From Atrichornis clamosus (Eukaryota > Chordata > Aves > Passeriformes > Menuridae): a stretch of DNA of 64,000 bases. Below are positions 50,113 to 61,568 of this stretch, one piece after another; positions within the stretch are counted from its first letter, which is position 1; each line of letters opens with the position of its first letter. The DNA lies in assembly GCA_013400975.1 (NCBI GenBank), contig WBMZ01008695.1, positions 1 to 64,000 on the forward strand, written 5' to 3'. The translations under genes and the position numbers were made by a program. The notes beneath the pieces are model-generated. The model was not told the DNA's origin, searched no databases, and saw only the letters and a program-made list of their open reading frames with translations.

Positions 50113-50890
50113 GGCTACAAAGTACCACACCTGAAATGTTTCTACACTAATGCAGGCAGCATGATGAACAAAAAAGAGGAGCTGGAAGCTTTGGCCCAAT
50201 CCCAGAGATTTGATGTCACTGGCATAAGTGAAAGCTGGTGGGATGAGTCCTGTGANGAGGGATAGGCAGAAGAGGTGGAGGGGTGGCACCATACATAATA
50301 GAAGGGGTAGAATGTATGGAACTCACACTTGGAAAAGGCACAGTTGAGAGCCTCTGGATAAGAATCAAGGGACAAACAAATACTGCAGATGTCATCGTGG
50401 GAGTCTGCTACAGACCTCCTAGCCAGAATGATAATGCTGGCAAATTATTCTTTGAGGAACTAAGAGATGTCCAATGTCCATGTACAATTCAACTGCCTTT
50501 GTTCTTATGGGGACTTCAACTCACCAGAAATTAACTGGGAGCATCACAGCTGGTACAACCTAGGCCAGAAGATTTCTATAAAACCTGGATGACAATTTTA
50601 TGGAACAGGTCCTAAAGGAACTGACTTGGAAAGATGCCCTCCTTGATCTGCTGCTTATCAATAGGTGAATCTCATCAACAAAGTGGAGATTGGCAACTGT
50701 CTTGGCCACAGCAACCATGAAGCAATCGAGTTTAAAATCTCTGTTGACAGGAGGACAGGTGCCAGCAAAACCTCAGCTTTGGACATGAGGACAGCAGACT
50801 TCAGGCTGCTCAGAGAATTAGTGAGTAAGGTCCCCTGGGAAAATGTTTTTGCAGGTGCTGGAGTCCGTCAGTACTGGTCACTTTTTTAAT
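50113..50890 (+). pseudogene. CR1 ORF2 endonuclease domain, broken
   Basis: Recognisable blocks in order: KVPHLKCFYTNAGSMMNKKE (start of the domain), FDVTGISESWWDES (catalytic-glutamate region), a frame break at the ambiguous base near 50256, GRRGGGVAPYI, VGVCYRPPSQND near 50397, and LGHSNHEAIEF near 50700. The last block is normally SDH-type and contains a catalytic Asp/His pair; here the Asp reads Asn. Endonucleases of this type nick the target DNA to prime reverse transcription. Frame breaks and the D-to-N change make it inactive. Confidence 0.85.
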
Positions 50891-51232
50891 ATCATCTCCT
50901 AATGGCACAGGAACAGGTAATTCCCAAATGCTGGGAGTCAAGCAGGCGAGACAGTAGGCGGGATGGGCTGAACAGGCATGTTCTCTTGGAAATATGGCAA
51001 AAAAGGAAGGTGTATGCCCAGCGGAAGTAAGGTCAGGTGACATGGGAAGAATACAGAGGTACTATTTGCTACTTCAGGGAGAAAATTTGCGTGGCCAAAG
51101 CTCAACTGGAGGGTTGAAGCCAGGACTGTGGACAATAAAAAGAGTATTTTCCAAATATATTAATGGCAATAGGCAGTGTCAAAATACCATTGGCCCACTA
51201 CAGGATGAGGATGGTCACCTCACAAACAGGGA

Positions 51233-52600
51233 CATGGAGAAGGCAGAGGTGTGTAATGCATTCTTTGCCTCTTCAACACGGATGACTCACCAAGGGGGTC
51301 TCAGTGCCCTGAGCTGGAGGACCACGACTGCAAGGATGATCAACTCCCAGTTGATCTTGAACTTGTGTGGGATCTGCTGCTCCAGCTGAATTCCTACAGA
51401 TCTATGGGGCCTGATGGGATTCATCCGAGAATCCTCAAAGAGCTGGCTGATGCCATTGCAAAATGTCTCTTGATGATTTTTTGAGCAGTCCTGGTAATCT
51501 GGAGAGGTCCCAGGTGACTGAAAGCTGTTGAACGTTGTCCCGATTTTCGAGAAGAGGAGGAAGGAGGATTCTGGAAACAACAGGCATTTTAGTCTCATGT
51601 CAGTGCTTGGTAAAGTTATGAAGACTATTCTGGGAGTCAATTAAAAACACCTGAAAGACAATGCAGTCACTGGTCACAGCCGCATGGCTTCATGAGAGGA
51701 AGGTCATATTATCAAATCTGATTTCCTCTTATGACCAGGTAACATATCTGGTTGATCAAGAGAAGCCAGTTGATGTAATTTTTCTTTTATTTCAGTAATG
51801 CTTTTGATACAGTTTCTCACAGAGTCCTTCTGGACAAAATGTCCAGCACACAGCTGGATAAACACGTCATGGGATGGGTGAGCACCTGACCCATGGGTTG
51901 GGCACAAGGGGTTGTAGTGACTGGGGTGACATCAGACTGGTGGCCTGTCACTAGTGGGGTTCCATGGAGCTCCATCCTCAGCCCTGTGCTCTTCAACATC
52001 TTCCTAAATGACTTGGACACAGGACCAGAAGGGATGCTGAGCATTTTGCAGATGATACAAAACTGGGAGGAGCTGTTGATTGCCTTGAGGGAATTGGGAT
52101 TGCCAAATTAGAGGGCTGGGCAGTCACCAACCATATGAAGTTCAACAAGGGAAAGTGCCAGATTCAGTATCTGGGATGGGGCAACCCTGGATGTGTGGAC
52201 AGACTGGGGAATGAGATGCTGGAGAGCAGTGCCATGGAAAGGGACCTGGGGGTCCTGGTTGATGGCAAGTTGGATCTGAGTCAGCAGTGCCCTGGCAGCC
52301 AGGAGGGCCAAATGTGTCCTGGGGTGCATCAGGCCCAGCATCACCAGCCGGGCAAGGGAGGGGATCTGGGGCGGCCTCACCTCGATTGCTGTGTGCAGTT
52401 TTGGGTGCCACCATATAAAAAAGATATAAAGCTACTAGAGAGCATCCAAAGGAGGCCAACAGTGATGGTGAAGGGCCTTGAGGGGAAGCCATATGAGAAG
52501 TGGCTGAAGTCACTTGGTCTGTTCAGCCTGGAGGAGACTGAGGGGAGACCTCATTGCAGTCTGCAACTTCCTTGTGAGGGGAAGAGGAGGGTCAGACACT
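51233..52600 (+). pseudogene. CR1 ORF2 reverse transcriptase domain, broken
   Basis: Blocks in several frames: MEKAEVCNAFFASS near 51233, SYRSMGPDGIHPRILKELAD near 51390 (matching the CR1 'KSMGPDGIHPRVLRELAD' region), SLMSVLGKVMK near 51592, and FADDTKLGG at about 52042, in which both catalytic Asp residues are kept. The frame open at 52135-52602 follows with [59 protein letters not shown] and LGLFSLEE. At least four frameshifts or stops interrupt it. Confidence 0.88.
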
Positions 52601-52880
52601 GATCTTTCCTCTGTGGTGACCAGTGACAGGACCTGAGGGAATGGCCTGAAGCTGTCAGGAGAGGTTTAAGTTGGATATTAGAAAAAGGTTTTTCACCTAG
52701 AGCTGTCTGCTGAAACAGGCTCCCCAGAGAAGTGGTCACAGCACTAAGACAGACACAGTTTAGAGTGTTTGGACAATGCTCTCAGGCACATGGTGTGACT
52801 CTTGGGCATGGTCCTGTGCAGGACTTAATGATCCTTGTGGGTCCCTTCCAACTCAGCATATTCTGTGATTGTATTGTGTG

Positions 52881-55800
52881 AAAACCTTGTTCTACTTCAC
52901 CACTGTGGCACAGCTAGGGCTCTTTTTCCTTGCTTAAGCCTACCGCAGTCTCTCTGGCCCCACCATCAATCACCAGCTGGATGCTGAGACTAATTTTTTA
53001 TAGCAGCTTCTGTCAGTAAAGAGAAAATATTACAATCTAAAATCTGAATGTCAGCCTGCTGAGTGGCGTGGTTAAACAGGAGAATTGACTTTGCCAAGTT
53101 TTGTTTTATTTTGTTTTGTTTTTTTTTTATGTAGACTTTTTTCTAATTAAAAAAAAATTGATTTGGGGTCTAGCCCAAATAATAAACTAAATAAGACTTT
53201 CTTGTCAAGGACTCCTGATTGACTAGCTTACAAAAAATTCTTAAGCATCCCCATGATCATGTCTGTCTTCACTTTCCTGGTCTCTGTAACATGGAAGTTC
53301 TCTGTGTGTTCTGGGAGTAGCAGAGAACATATGTACTTCCGTAGCTCTGTTGGACACCCTGTAGTCCCCTGTTTCATTTTCTTTTTCAGTGAAAGCTTTT
53401 TCTGAGGTTCAAAATCCTACAACAGGTAATACTCTGTAGGAAGTATTCCAAAAGAGATTCTGGATGTCCTAACAATTGTACTTAGTCTTTGTGACCAGGG
53501 CAAAACACTCTCAAAAGATTTAGATAGGTAAGAAGCCACGTATTTTTTTAAAATTTGAAAAAGAGTGGTGAAAGCAAATGGCATAATGCATAGTAAATCT
53601 TGTATTAGAAAGCTGCAAACCCATGTTGAGAAGTTGCATTGGTCTCTTGAGTCAGAGAATATAGCTGTCCTACAGATATAGTACTGGAAACTATTGAGAA
53701 GTGCAGTCTACTTGTTAGTTGATAAGCAGAGATTAGAATCATCCACTAGGCTATATTATAGTGCTTGTTAGCAATATTTACCTTCCTAAATGGATTCTGT
53801 ATAATCCTTGCTATGGCTTTACCTTGTTTCTGGAAGACACACAGATAATGTAGCACGTATACGGAGTCTTGTATGTCACTGAAAACCTGCTGTATTTCTG
53901 TAGTAGAATTGTGTGGCAGGATTATATTAACATAGATTTTGGAATATTTGAGCTCCCATAGGGTATGGTGTGTGGCTGATATGACATGACTTGCCTTCAA
54001 CAGTTGTTTTAACAAGATATCCTTCATATAAAATATACCAAGCTGAAAGGCATAACTGAGTGAGTTAAGAAACACTGGTGGCAAAATTCTTCACTTTCAT
54101 CTTTATCTGATTAATTCAAGGCTGAGTGTTACAGTGAAAGTATTTTTAACCTAGCATAGTATTTGGTATGTTTACTTAAAGAAAACCAAATAAAACCAGA
54201 AAACAAAACCCCACCCCAAAGAAGCCCTTTTATATTATTTAATACAAGATCCTTTTTGTTAAGTTGTTAAAGTAATTGCAAATATATGTGCATTTACTCT
54301 AGTCAAAACTCATGCTGCTTAAAATATCTTCTCACTCCTCCTAAAAACTGCTTTAATAATACATTAATTAACACTTCTGAAGTACTTGGCATATTTAACA
54401 CAAGATAATTTACAGTTCCTAATATTTTAAACTGTGTATTAAAAAATCTAGCATTAGTGAACGGAAAATACACTGTATGTGAATATAGCATTAAGTGCTA
54501 AACATATAATTTACATGTAGCTCAGTCTTTAATTTATTAAAAATACATATACTTTAATGCCTTGATAATAACGCTGATGTTGTTGAATTACTTTTACCAT
54601 TTTTGAATTCCTGCTGATTTTTTTTTTTTAACAGAATCGTGCAGACATTTAATATCTGTTAATACCAATAATTAACTTTAGGGCTATATAAACAATTAAT
54701 TTCAGATTTTATGGCATAACATTGTATTTTGATTTTTATCTATTTTCTCCTTGCACAGAGCTCTTAGTATTAACTGAAAAATATTCAGCCAATTTAATAC
54801 CTGAAATATCGTACTTGCATCAAAAGGCTTTGGCTCACCACCTACTTCAAATATAGACAGCTTTTTACTGTCTCTTGACTTTATGCTGCAGGAAAAGCTT
54901 ACTACATTAGGGTACTAAATGGCTTGAGGGTTTGGTGATGGGATGTGGAGACCTTCACCTTAGGTCATAGTTTGAATGCAGCCCAGATGGGTGGAAACTA
55001 AAACCCATTATCATCTGGTGGCTCCTGGGTGGCCTGTGTGAAATGACTTGGTGGTCCCAGGCAATTTCCTAGGAGAAAGAACAGAAAGACACAACAGGAA
55101 AGACAAAGTATTGCAGAATCAGTATCATAGTTCTTGCAGATTGGGACCCTTGCTGGAACTCTGCAGAAAAAGCAGTGCCTGGAGTGGGTTTGGGCGCTGA
55201 ATTGCCTTCTGCACCTCAAGTGGTTTGTGTAGGTCAGACAAGAAGTTTAATGGTGTAACATAATATAGAAACCATTGGCACTCATTAGGCCACGTCTGGC
55301 TTGTAAATACACTTCCGGAACTGTTTAGTTATATTTTGCTCTCATTATCATTGGCTGCATGTTCTTTATTTATAAGTGGAAGATCTGGCCAAAAAATCCC
55401 AAATAAAACCACCAGAAAACCTTTTACTTTAGTAAGCCTCTCCAGACTTTGTGTTATAATACTGGTTGAATTTTCCTGGTTGACTTTCAAACTAAATGGT
55501 CGAATACGTTGACATTTTTGCCTGTAATTTTGCCATCAGTCTCCAGTTGTAGATCCTTGTACTAGAAGAGGAAAGTAGTATATGTTATATTATTGTCAGA
55601 GGCAGTGAAAGACTCTTAATTGTAATCACTGCATAAAATCAGTGCTCAAAATTTAATTGTTATGAGAAATGGCAAAGCATGTACTGTTTTCCAACCCACA
55701 GAGAATTGCTCTCTTCTTAAAGATCCTATGCATAGTGGCTTGTGTGTCTGTCTTGAGCATAGTCCTGAATAGCTAGGGAAGCTCATGTGGTTGAATAAAT

Positions 55801-58800
55801 GTAGTCTCACCAGGCACTCTCTGCTTTTTTTTTGCTTGGGAAAGGGACAAGTCTTCCTTTTGTCCTTAGAGTCTTCTGAGCAGCCAGCCTGTGTCATTAC
55901 TGGTCCCCATTACTACCACCTTCATCCCCCTCCAAACAGAAAACAATTGTTATGCTTTATGCATGGGCCAAAGAGCCATGCCACTAGTGAGAGAGACTGT
56001 GTTTCTGTCAGGTTATGGATACATTCAGTCACATTCACATTTGCTGAACATCATGGCATCAGTCAAAGATGGTGTTTCATCCCAGAAAAGTCATGGGAGA
56101 AGAGTGGCTGGGGTATTTTACCAGTTATACTGAAATCCACTTTGCTTCCTGCAATTTTTGATATTTCAGATTATGGCAAGATGATGGTGTTTCATCTTCA
56201 TTCGAGTACCTCAAACTTGATGTGGGTACTAGTGCAGCTGGTGCTTGGGTGAAGTTACTTTAGAACAGAGACAGACACGTGTCATGTTTCTCATAAATAT
56301 CAAGCAAGTATTTATTTCTCCTTAAAATACAGCAGCTCCTTGTCAGGTAAGTTGGACAGGGAATGAACTGATATGCTGGGCAACTTTCCTTGGAAATGTT
56401 AAATTTTGTTTATATACAAATATAAAGGGTTTATAGTCGGTATCCCAAGAGCCTATATAATGTAGCATATTCTGTATGCATCCTCACTAACAAAGGAATT
56501 GGATGCATAACATTAGGCTGCCCGAATACCCTCACTTCCTCAAATATTCATTGAGAATGTACGAATATTCAGTTACTTGACTTTTCTCTATTTGTTAAGA
56601 TAGTAATGCATGCTTCTTTGAACAGGACATTGTTTAGAAAGATGCTGGAGAACTTTTTTATCCTTGAGAATAGTTAACATAAAAAGTTCTAAATGGAGTA
56701 TATGTTATTGTTTTGAAAGAAAATTTGCCTGGCAAGTAGTAATAATAATAATAGTTATTATACCTGCATCTGTTTTGAGATCAATAAATAGCAGAGTTTT
56801 ATTAAAAGCATTGTCAAAGTTTGTGTATTGTGCAGAATAAGATACTAACCAATTTGAGTGTTCTGCTAAAACATTGTGATGTAGACAAAATTGCAGGAAG
56901 CTTGAACTGAATATCAACTTTCAACACTAGCAGGGAAAAAATTGGATTAATTTGTTTCATATCAATCCTTGTTAGTTAAATTTCTAAATAATGGCATATA
57001 TCTAGCTTGGCAGACAGTCATAGAGTTTTTTGGTAGGGTTTTTTTTGATAAAATAAAACCAGATATATTTGACAGAAGGAACTCTGATAGTTTTCAATAT
57101 TATCTATTAATTCTAAACTAAATGCTTGTGCATGTTTACCACTGTGGCCTTGGTTTTTGACATGGATCGTTCCCATTTGCAGTTTACAGAAATCTTTCTG
57201 TCAATTTGGTTTTTCCTACCATGTATTTTCAAAACACCTAAACCTAGTGCTATAACTATGGATGATGTTCTAGGGACTGCAGGAGTTAGACAAGTCACAG
57301 CAGAGGTTTGTAACTTCTTTTAATTTGCTAATCCATGCATGGAACAACATTTCCAGCATTACCCAGAGATTAAGCCCCAGGGCCAAGGGCAGGGCCTCAA
57401 TTTTAGTTTGCTAGTGATAGGCATACTGTGGTTAGAAGTAGGTCTCTGCTGTGGACAATACCAAGCCTTTTCAATTTAAATTTCAATAACGGTAGCAAAA
57501 TATTAAACATGGAGAACATGAATTAAAAAAACCACAGCACTGTCTTTGCATTCAGTCATTCCTCTGGATAAAGTATATTCTGTAATATTGGAGACCAAAA
57601 AATTGTTACTTTTTTCAAAAATGAAAGGAAATATAGATGCAGTATGTTAATTTTATGCAAAATATTTGTCTGAGAGTGTGGTTATTAATGAGTAAAGAAC
57701 AAAAAAGGTTATTTTTGTGTAGATGATTGCAGTAATATTTAGCAATGTGATAAGTACTGCACTTCAATACAATTTTTGATAGATTTTTGTTTACTCTGAT
57801 GATTAACTGGTAATTCGTTCACATTAAGTTGGTGGTTTTTAATGTAGGTCACAGGAGTAGTAATCACTTTATTTGTTGATAGTAAATTTAAGAGAGTAGA
57901 AAGACTTTTGGAGATGTAAATTCAAAATGTAGAGTATTTTATATAACAAGTAAACACTAGTTTATTGTAATACTTCATAAAACATCTTAAAATTGGAGAA
58001 AACATACCTGGTAGCAGTCAGGTATTTTGTTTGGTTTTTTAAATAGTCTTCTGTTTTAATTATTTGTTAATTTCTTTTTGAAGGAATATATATATATGTG
58101 CACATAGATTTTTCTTAATTCATAACTTTCAGAAAGGACTCTTGCATTAATTCCCATGAGCTGCAAGCAGTGCAAAGCTGAGACTAAATGCAAACAGAAG
58201 AGCCATCTTTAATCACTGCCTGTAGTATTTATTGGAATAACGTGTTATGTGGTCATCTATTACTGCTGTATGTATTACAAATATAATTGTGCAGGTAATT
58301 TTCCTCCTGTTAAGTTCCCTCCAATACCAATTTTTAAGAGGGTAAAATATTGCAATGTAGTTAACCAAAAAGAAGCTGCAGTGGTATCTATGTCGGGGTA
58401 GATGATGCAGAGGTGGTGAGTCTTCAGAAGCTTAACTAATAGGAAAGGCAAATCAGAGATCAGATTAATGCACCCGAGAGGTCTTGAACTGTCACTATTC
58501 TGTAGAAATGCTGCATCTCAGGACAGAAGAGTCAAAGGAGGAACATATTGTTTGCCCTACTGAAGTGAAGCTTCTCTTTAATATGAAGGCCCTAGTCCTG
58601 TTAACATGACTCCTGGTATCTTTGAGTTCTGTACATAGACAGCTTCCAGAGTTTGACAGCATGTAGACTTTGACTCCTTTAGTGAAGTAGAGGTAGGTGT
58701 GGCGTTCGCTTTCCCCTTCATTTAGACTGTCCTGTTACACTCACATCCTAAGAAATTTAGTGCATTCAGCTCCTCTGTGGATTTGGTTTATTTCCTGTCA

Positions 58801-61283
58801 ATTTTGTTTGGGAAGAGTGATTGCAGATTTTCTTGTGTACAGCTTTAACTTCTTTGGGATTGTTATACTGATTAGGTACTGGACTGGTAGAGGCTTATGG
58901 CAAATGTTGTCTTGTCTCCAAACTACGTCCTATCGCTGCTTAACTGTCAGTACACTGAGGAATGACCACTCAGAAAGGGCGTCTTGGAAGCTGTAAATCT
59001 CAACCCTTTGTCCACTCAGATTCTTTCTTAGAGAACATAGTTTTCCATAATCATTATAAATATTCCTATACCATATAAAATAACAATTTTCATTAAGCAT
59101 AGAGCAAAAGAATGTCTTTCATCATCTCTTTCCATAATCAGTTATATTTATAATTTCAAATAGCACTCAAGCTTTATCAGGCCTCTGATTTGGGGGCAAG
59201 TGTTATCTTAGGTCATAGAAAATATAAGGTAATGAGATATCTCATTTGTTTTTAGTCCCTGGCATCAATATACATGCTATTGTATGCTGCAGTTGTCATC
59301 CTTAAATCTATTTTTAAAGAGCCTAGAGTAAATACTTCAAGTTCAAAAAGCCCTCATTGTTTACAGACATTAGATTTTCCCTATGACTGTCTCAGTATTT
59401 TGGGAATAGAATAGCATTAAACAGTAAAGCAACTCTAGAGTGGAGATTTATTTAAATATCTTCTTGTGCCAGCTAAAGAGAGTTCCATGTTGGTTTGTTG
59501 CATGAGTTGGGTGTTAAAACCTCTCTGACCACTTAAAGATGATTATAAAGTCATACCTACAATAAATTTTAGGTCAGACTCGGCTGAGACCATAATAAAA
59601 ACTTGTTTCCTTGCTTTAAATGTTTGAAAGGTAGTAGTGCAGCATGTGTGTGGTCTGAGTTTTTTGCAGACGTGATCTGCATTTAATCTGGGAAAATTAA
59701 TTCCCTAAGCTGCTGGCAGGCAGCATGTACTTGTTAATTATTCAGGTGGATGACAAATGCAGAGCAGAGGTTCTCGCAAAGACAAAGTTTGTATGATGCA
59801 TGTTTAGTAACTGATAGGCTTGACATTCTGTGGTGTCTTACTCAGTGCTAATCCTAATAAGCTGCCTGATGAGATGAACGCCTATCCTCCTGTCCTTTAG
59901 AGAGAGAAAACAGAGATTTGAAAGAACTTCATTATAGCAATAAATCCCATACTTTCTGTTATTCCTGGTGAAAAGAGATCTTGTCCAGATGAATAACACA
60001 CACAAAGAGAAAAAAGTCAGAATAGTGGTGTAATACAGAGTATTGAAATGGATAGAAAACTGTATTGTGAATGCCTCCACTGTAAAAGCAGCTGCAGTTT
60101 AACTTTATAGGTAGGCAAAGTTTTATGTAGGTTAATGCCCTTCAAATTCTTTGGCATTGTTCTACAAGTGATATATTCCCATAGACGTATGATTTCACAA
60201 AGATTTGCAAGTTGCCAGGGAAGTAAATTGAAAATACTGTGTTTACTGCAGTTGTTTTCAGTGTTGTGAGTATTCTGTCAGTCCAGTTGCACCAGACAAG
60301 GGCCAAAAGTTTTCATGGACACTGGAACCATTAGCAACCAAGAGGCTGCCGGTGCAAATGGTTTCTGGATTTTTCAAAATGCTTGTATTCTCTGTTAATT
60401 TCTCATGGCTTCTTTCACTCCTTCTATATTTCTTATTAGGGTAGGAAGAATGATAACAGATCTAATTCCCCCACTGCATTGCAGAGCATCCAGCACCAAT
60501 CCTGAGTGACACTTAAGTTATTCTAGGGCGTAATGACCAAAGGTGCATCTCTTTGTTCACAAATCTCTTCCATATATCAGCATTTTTTGTGCCTAACTGA
60601 AAGAATAAAAAAATGGGCCTTACTGGCATTTTTCTATAAACTATAGTTACATCATGTCAAATGCTGCAACTTTTATACAAAAAGAAATTTTTTACTCTAT
60701 CATTGAAAAAAAAACATTTGGGGTAGAAGACGTTGATGGAGGATTCATGTATTCCGTACTTCTGTGAAGATTATTTCTGTTTATCAACTGCATTTAAACA
60801 TATCCTCTAGCTCAACTGAGTGTGAGACTGGGAGAGAAGAGTCATTATATGTATGTAAAGGTGGCAGTGCTTATCTTCTCTCACATCCTCCCCCTTCTGT
60901 GTGTGCTCATGTTGCAGGGGTAGAGAGGGATACTGTAGGTCCAGGTTCTGGTACATTGACAGACTCCTCTGATAAAAAGAATTGTTCCTGCTTTCCAGAC
61001 TCCCCTGAAGTATGGTGAATACCTAATAGCAATCAGAGAACAATATTTAAATATTTTGAGAACAATATTTAAATATTACACTTGTTTATCTTTGCAAAAC
61101 ACGTGGTGCATTGAATCCTAGCTCTGAGCAATCCTCCTGTCTTGAGGTGAAGGAAAATGTTAACTTAATTTACAAGCTAGCAGAGTCCTGGGCATCTCCA
61201 GATTAGGGCCTTTTAATCAAATGAAATTGTAGCTAATAATTGAAACTAGTTTCTTGATGCTAACTGTGAAATTCATCTGAAAT
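52881..61283. other. AT-rich single-copy DNA, no gene recognised
   Basis: About 8.4 kb with no supported gene. The longest plus-strand frame outside CR1 and the gap (55785-56252, 155 codons) shows no known domain and is probably chance. G/T tracts lie near 53097-53135 and 57026-57050, a C/A tract at 54180-54224 and a short AT run at 58086-58098. Confidence 0.5.
61036..61077. repeat. Two copies of a palindrome-bearing 20-mer
   Basis: GAGAACAATATTTAAATATT occurs at 61036-61055 and again, identical, at 61058-61077. Each unit contains the perfect 14-bp palindrome AATATTTAAATATT. Confidence 0.95.
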
Positions 61284-61568
61284 CACCAAACTCATTTCCA
61301 CGAGGGTTTAAGAGCTGGTTGAAATTAGAGTCTAGCAGAAAGGGCTTTCGTTTGTTCCACCAATTTATGTATGCTCTTTTCTTTTTCTCTTGCACAAATT
61401 GTTGGGTATGGTGATTTCAGTTCTGAGACCACTAAACTCACTTCTGCTAAGATTTAAGTTTTGGCTGAAATCAGAGCATAAGGCTTTTGTTTGTTCCACT
61501 GATTTATGTATTCTCTTTCCATTTTTCTTGTGCAAATTGTTGGGCATGATGGTTTCATTGCTGAGACT
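61284..61568. repeat. Diverged tandem duplication, period about 146 bp
   Basis: Copy one (61284-61429) and copy two (61430-61568) share the same block order: CACCAAACTC / CACTAAACTC, then GGCTTTCGTTTGTTCCACC / GGCTTTTGTTTGTTCCACT, ATTTATGTATGCTCTTT / ATTTATGTATTCTCTTT, CAAATTGTTGGGTATGGTG / CAAATTGTTGGGCATGATG. Small indels separate them. It is an old local segmental duplication of unknown function. Confidence 0.9.

Larger units (their letters stand above)
49065..52880 (+). mobile_element. CR1 LINE, near full-length, plus strand, inactive
   Basis: About 3.8 kb with all CR1 parts in order: an ORF1 region with a coiled-coil and an SGNH-esterase-like motif (49192-49804), endonuclease (about 50110-50890), reverse transcriptase (about 51230-52600), a 3' UTR, and the terminal ATTCTGTGATTGTATTGTG repeat that marks the CR1 3' end. 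Many stops and frameshifts make it a fossil. Most bird CR1 copies are 5'-truncated to a few hundred bases, so one of this completeness is uncommon. One ambiguous base (N) lies at about 50256. The 5' limit is approximate. Confidence 0.92.

Noticed and set aside
52108..52513. Minus-strand frames of 90-123 codons
   Set aside because: Antisense shadows of the plus-strand CR1 reverse-transcriptase end.
55785..56252. 155-codon plus-strand frame, the longest outside CR1 and the gap
   Set aside because: No domain, signal or family recognised, an overlapping 80-codon frame in the same strand is equally plausible, and no splice or promoter context supports it. A frame of this length can arise by chance in 64 kb.
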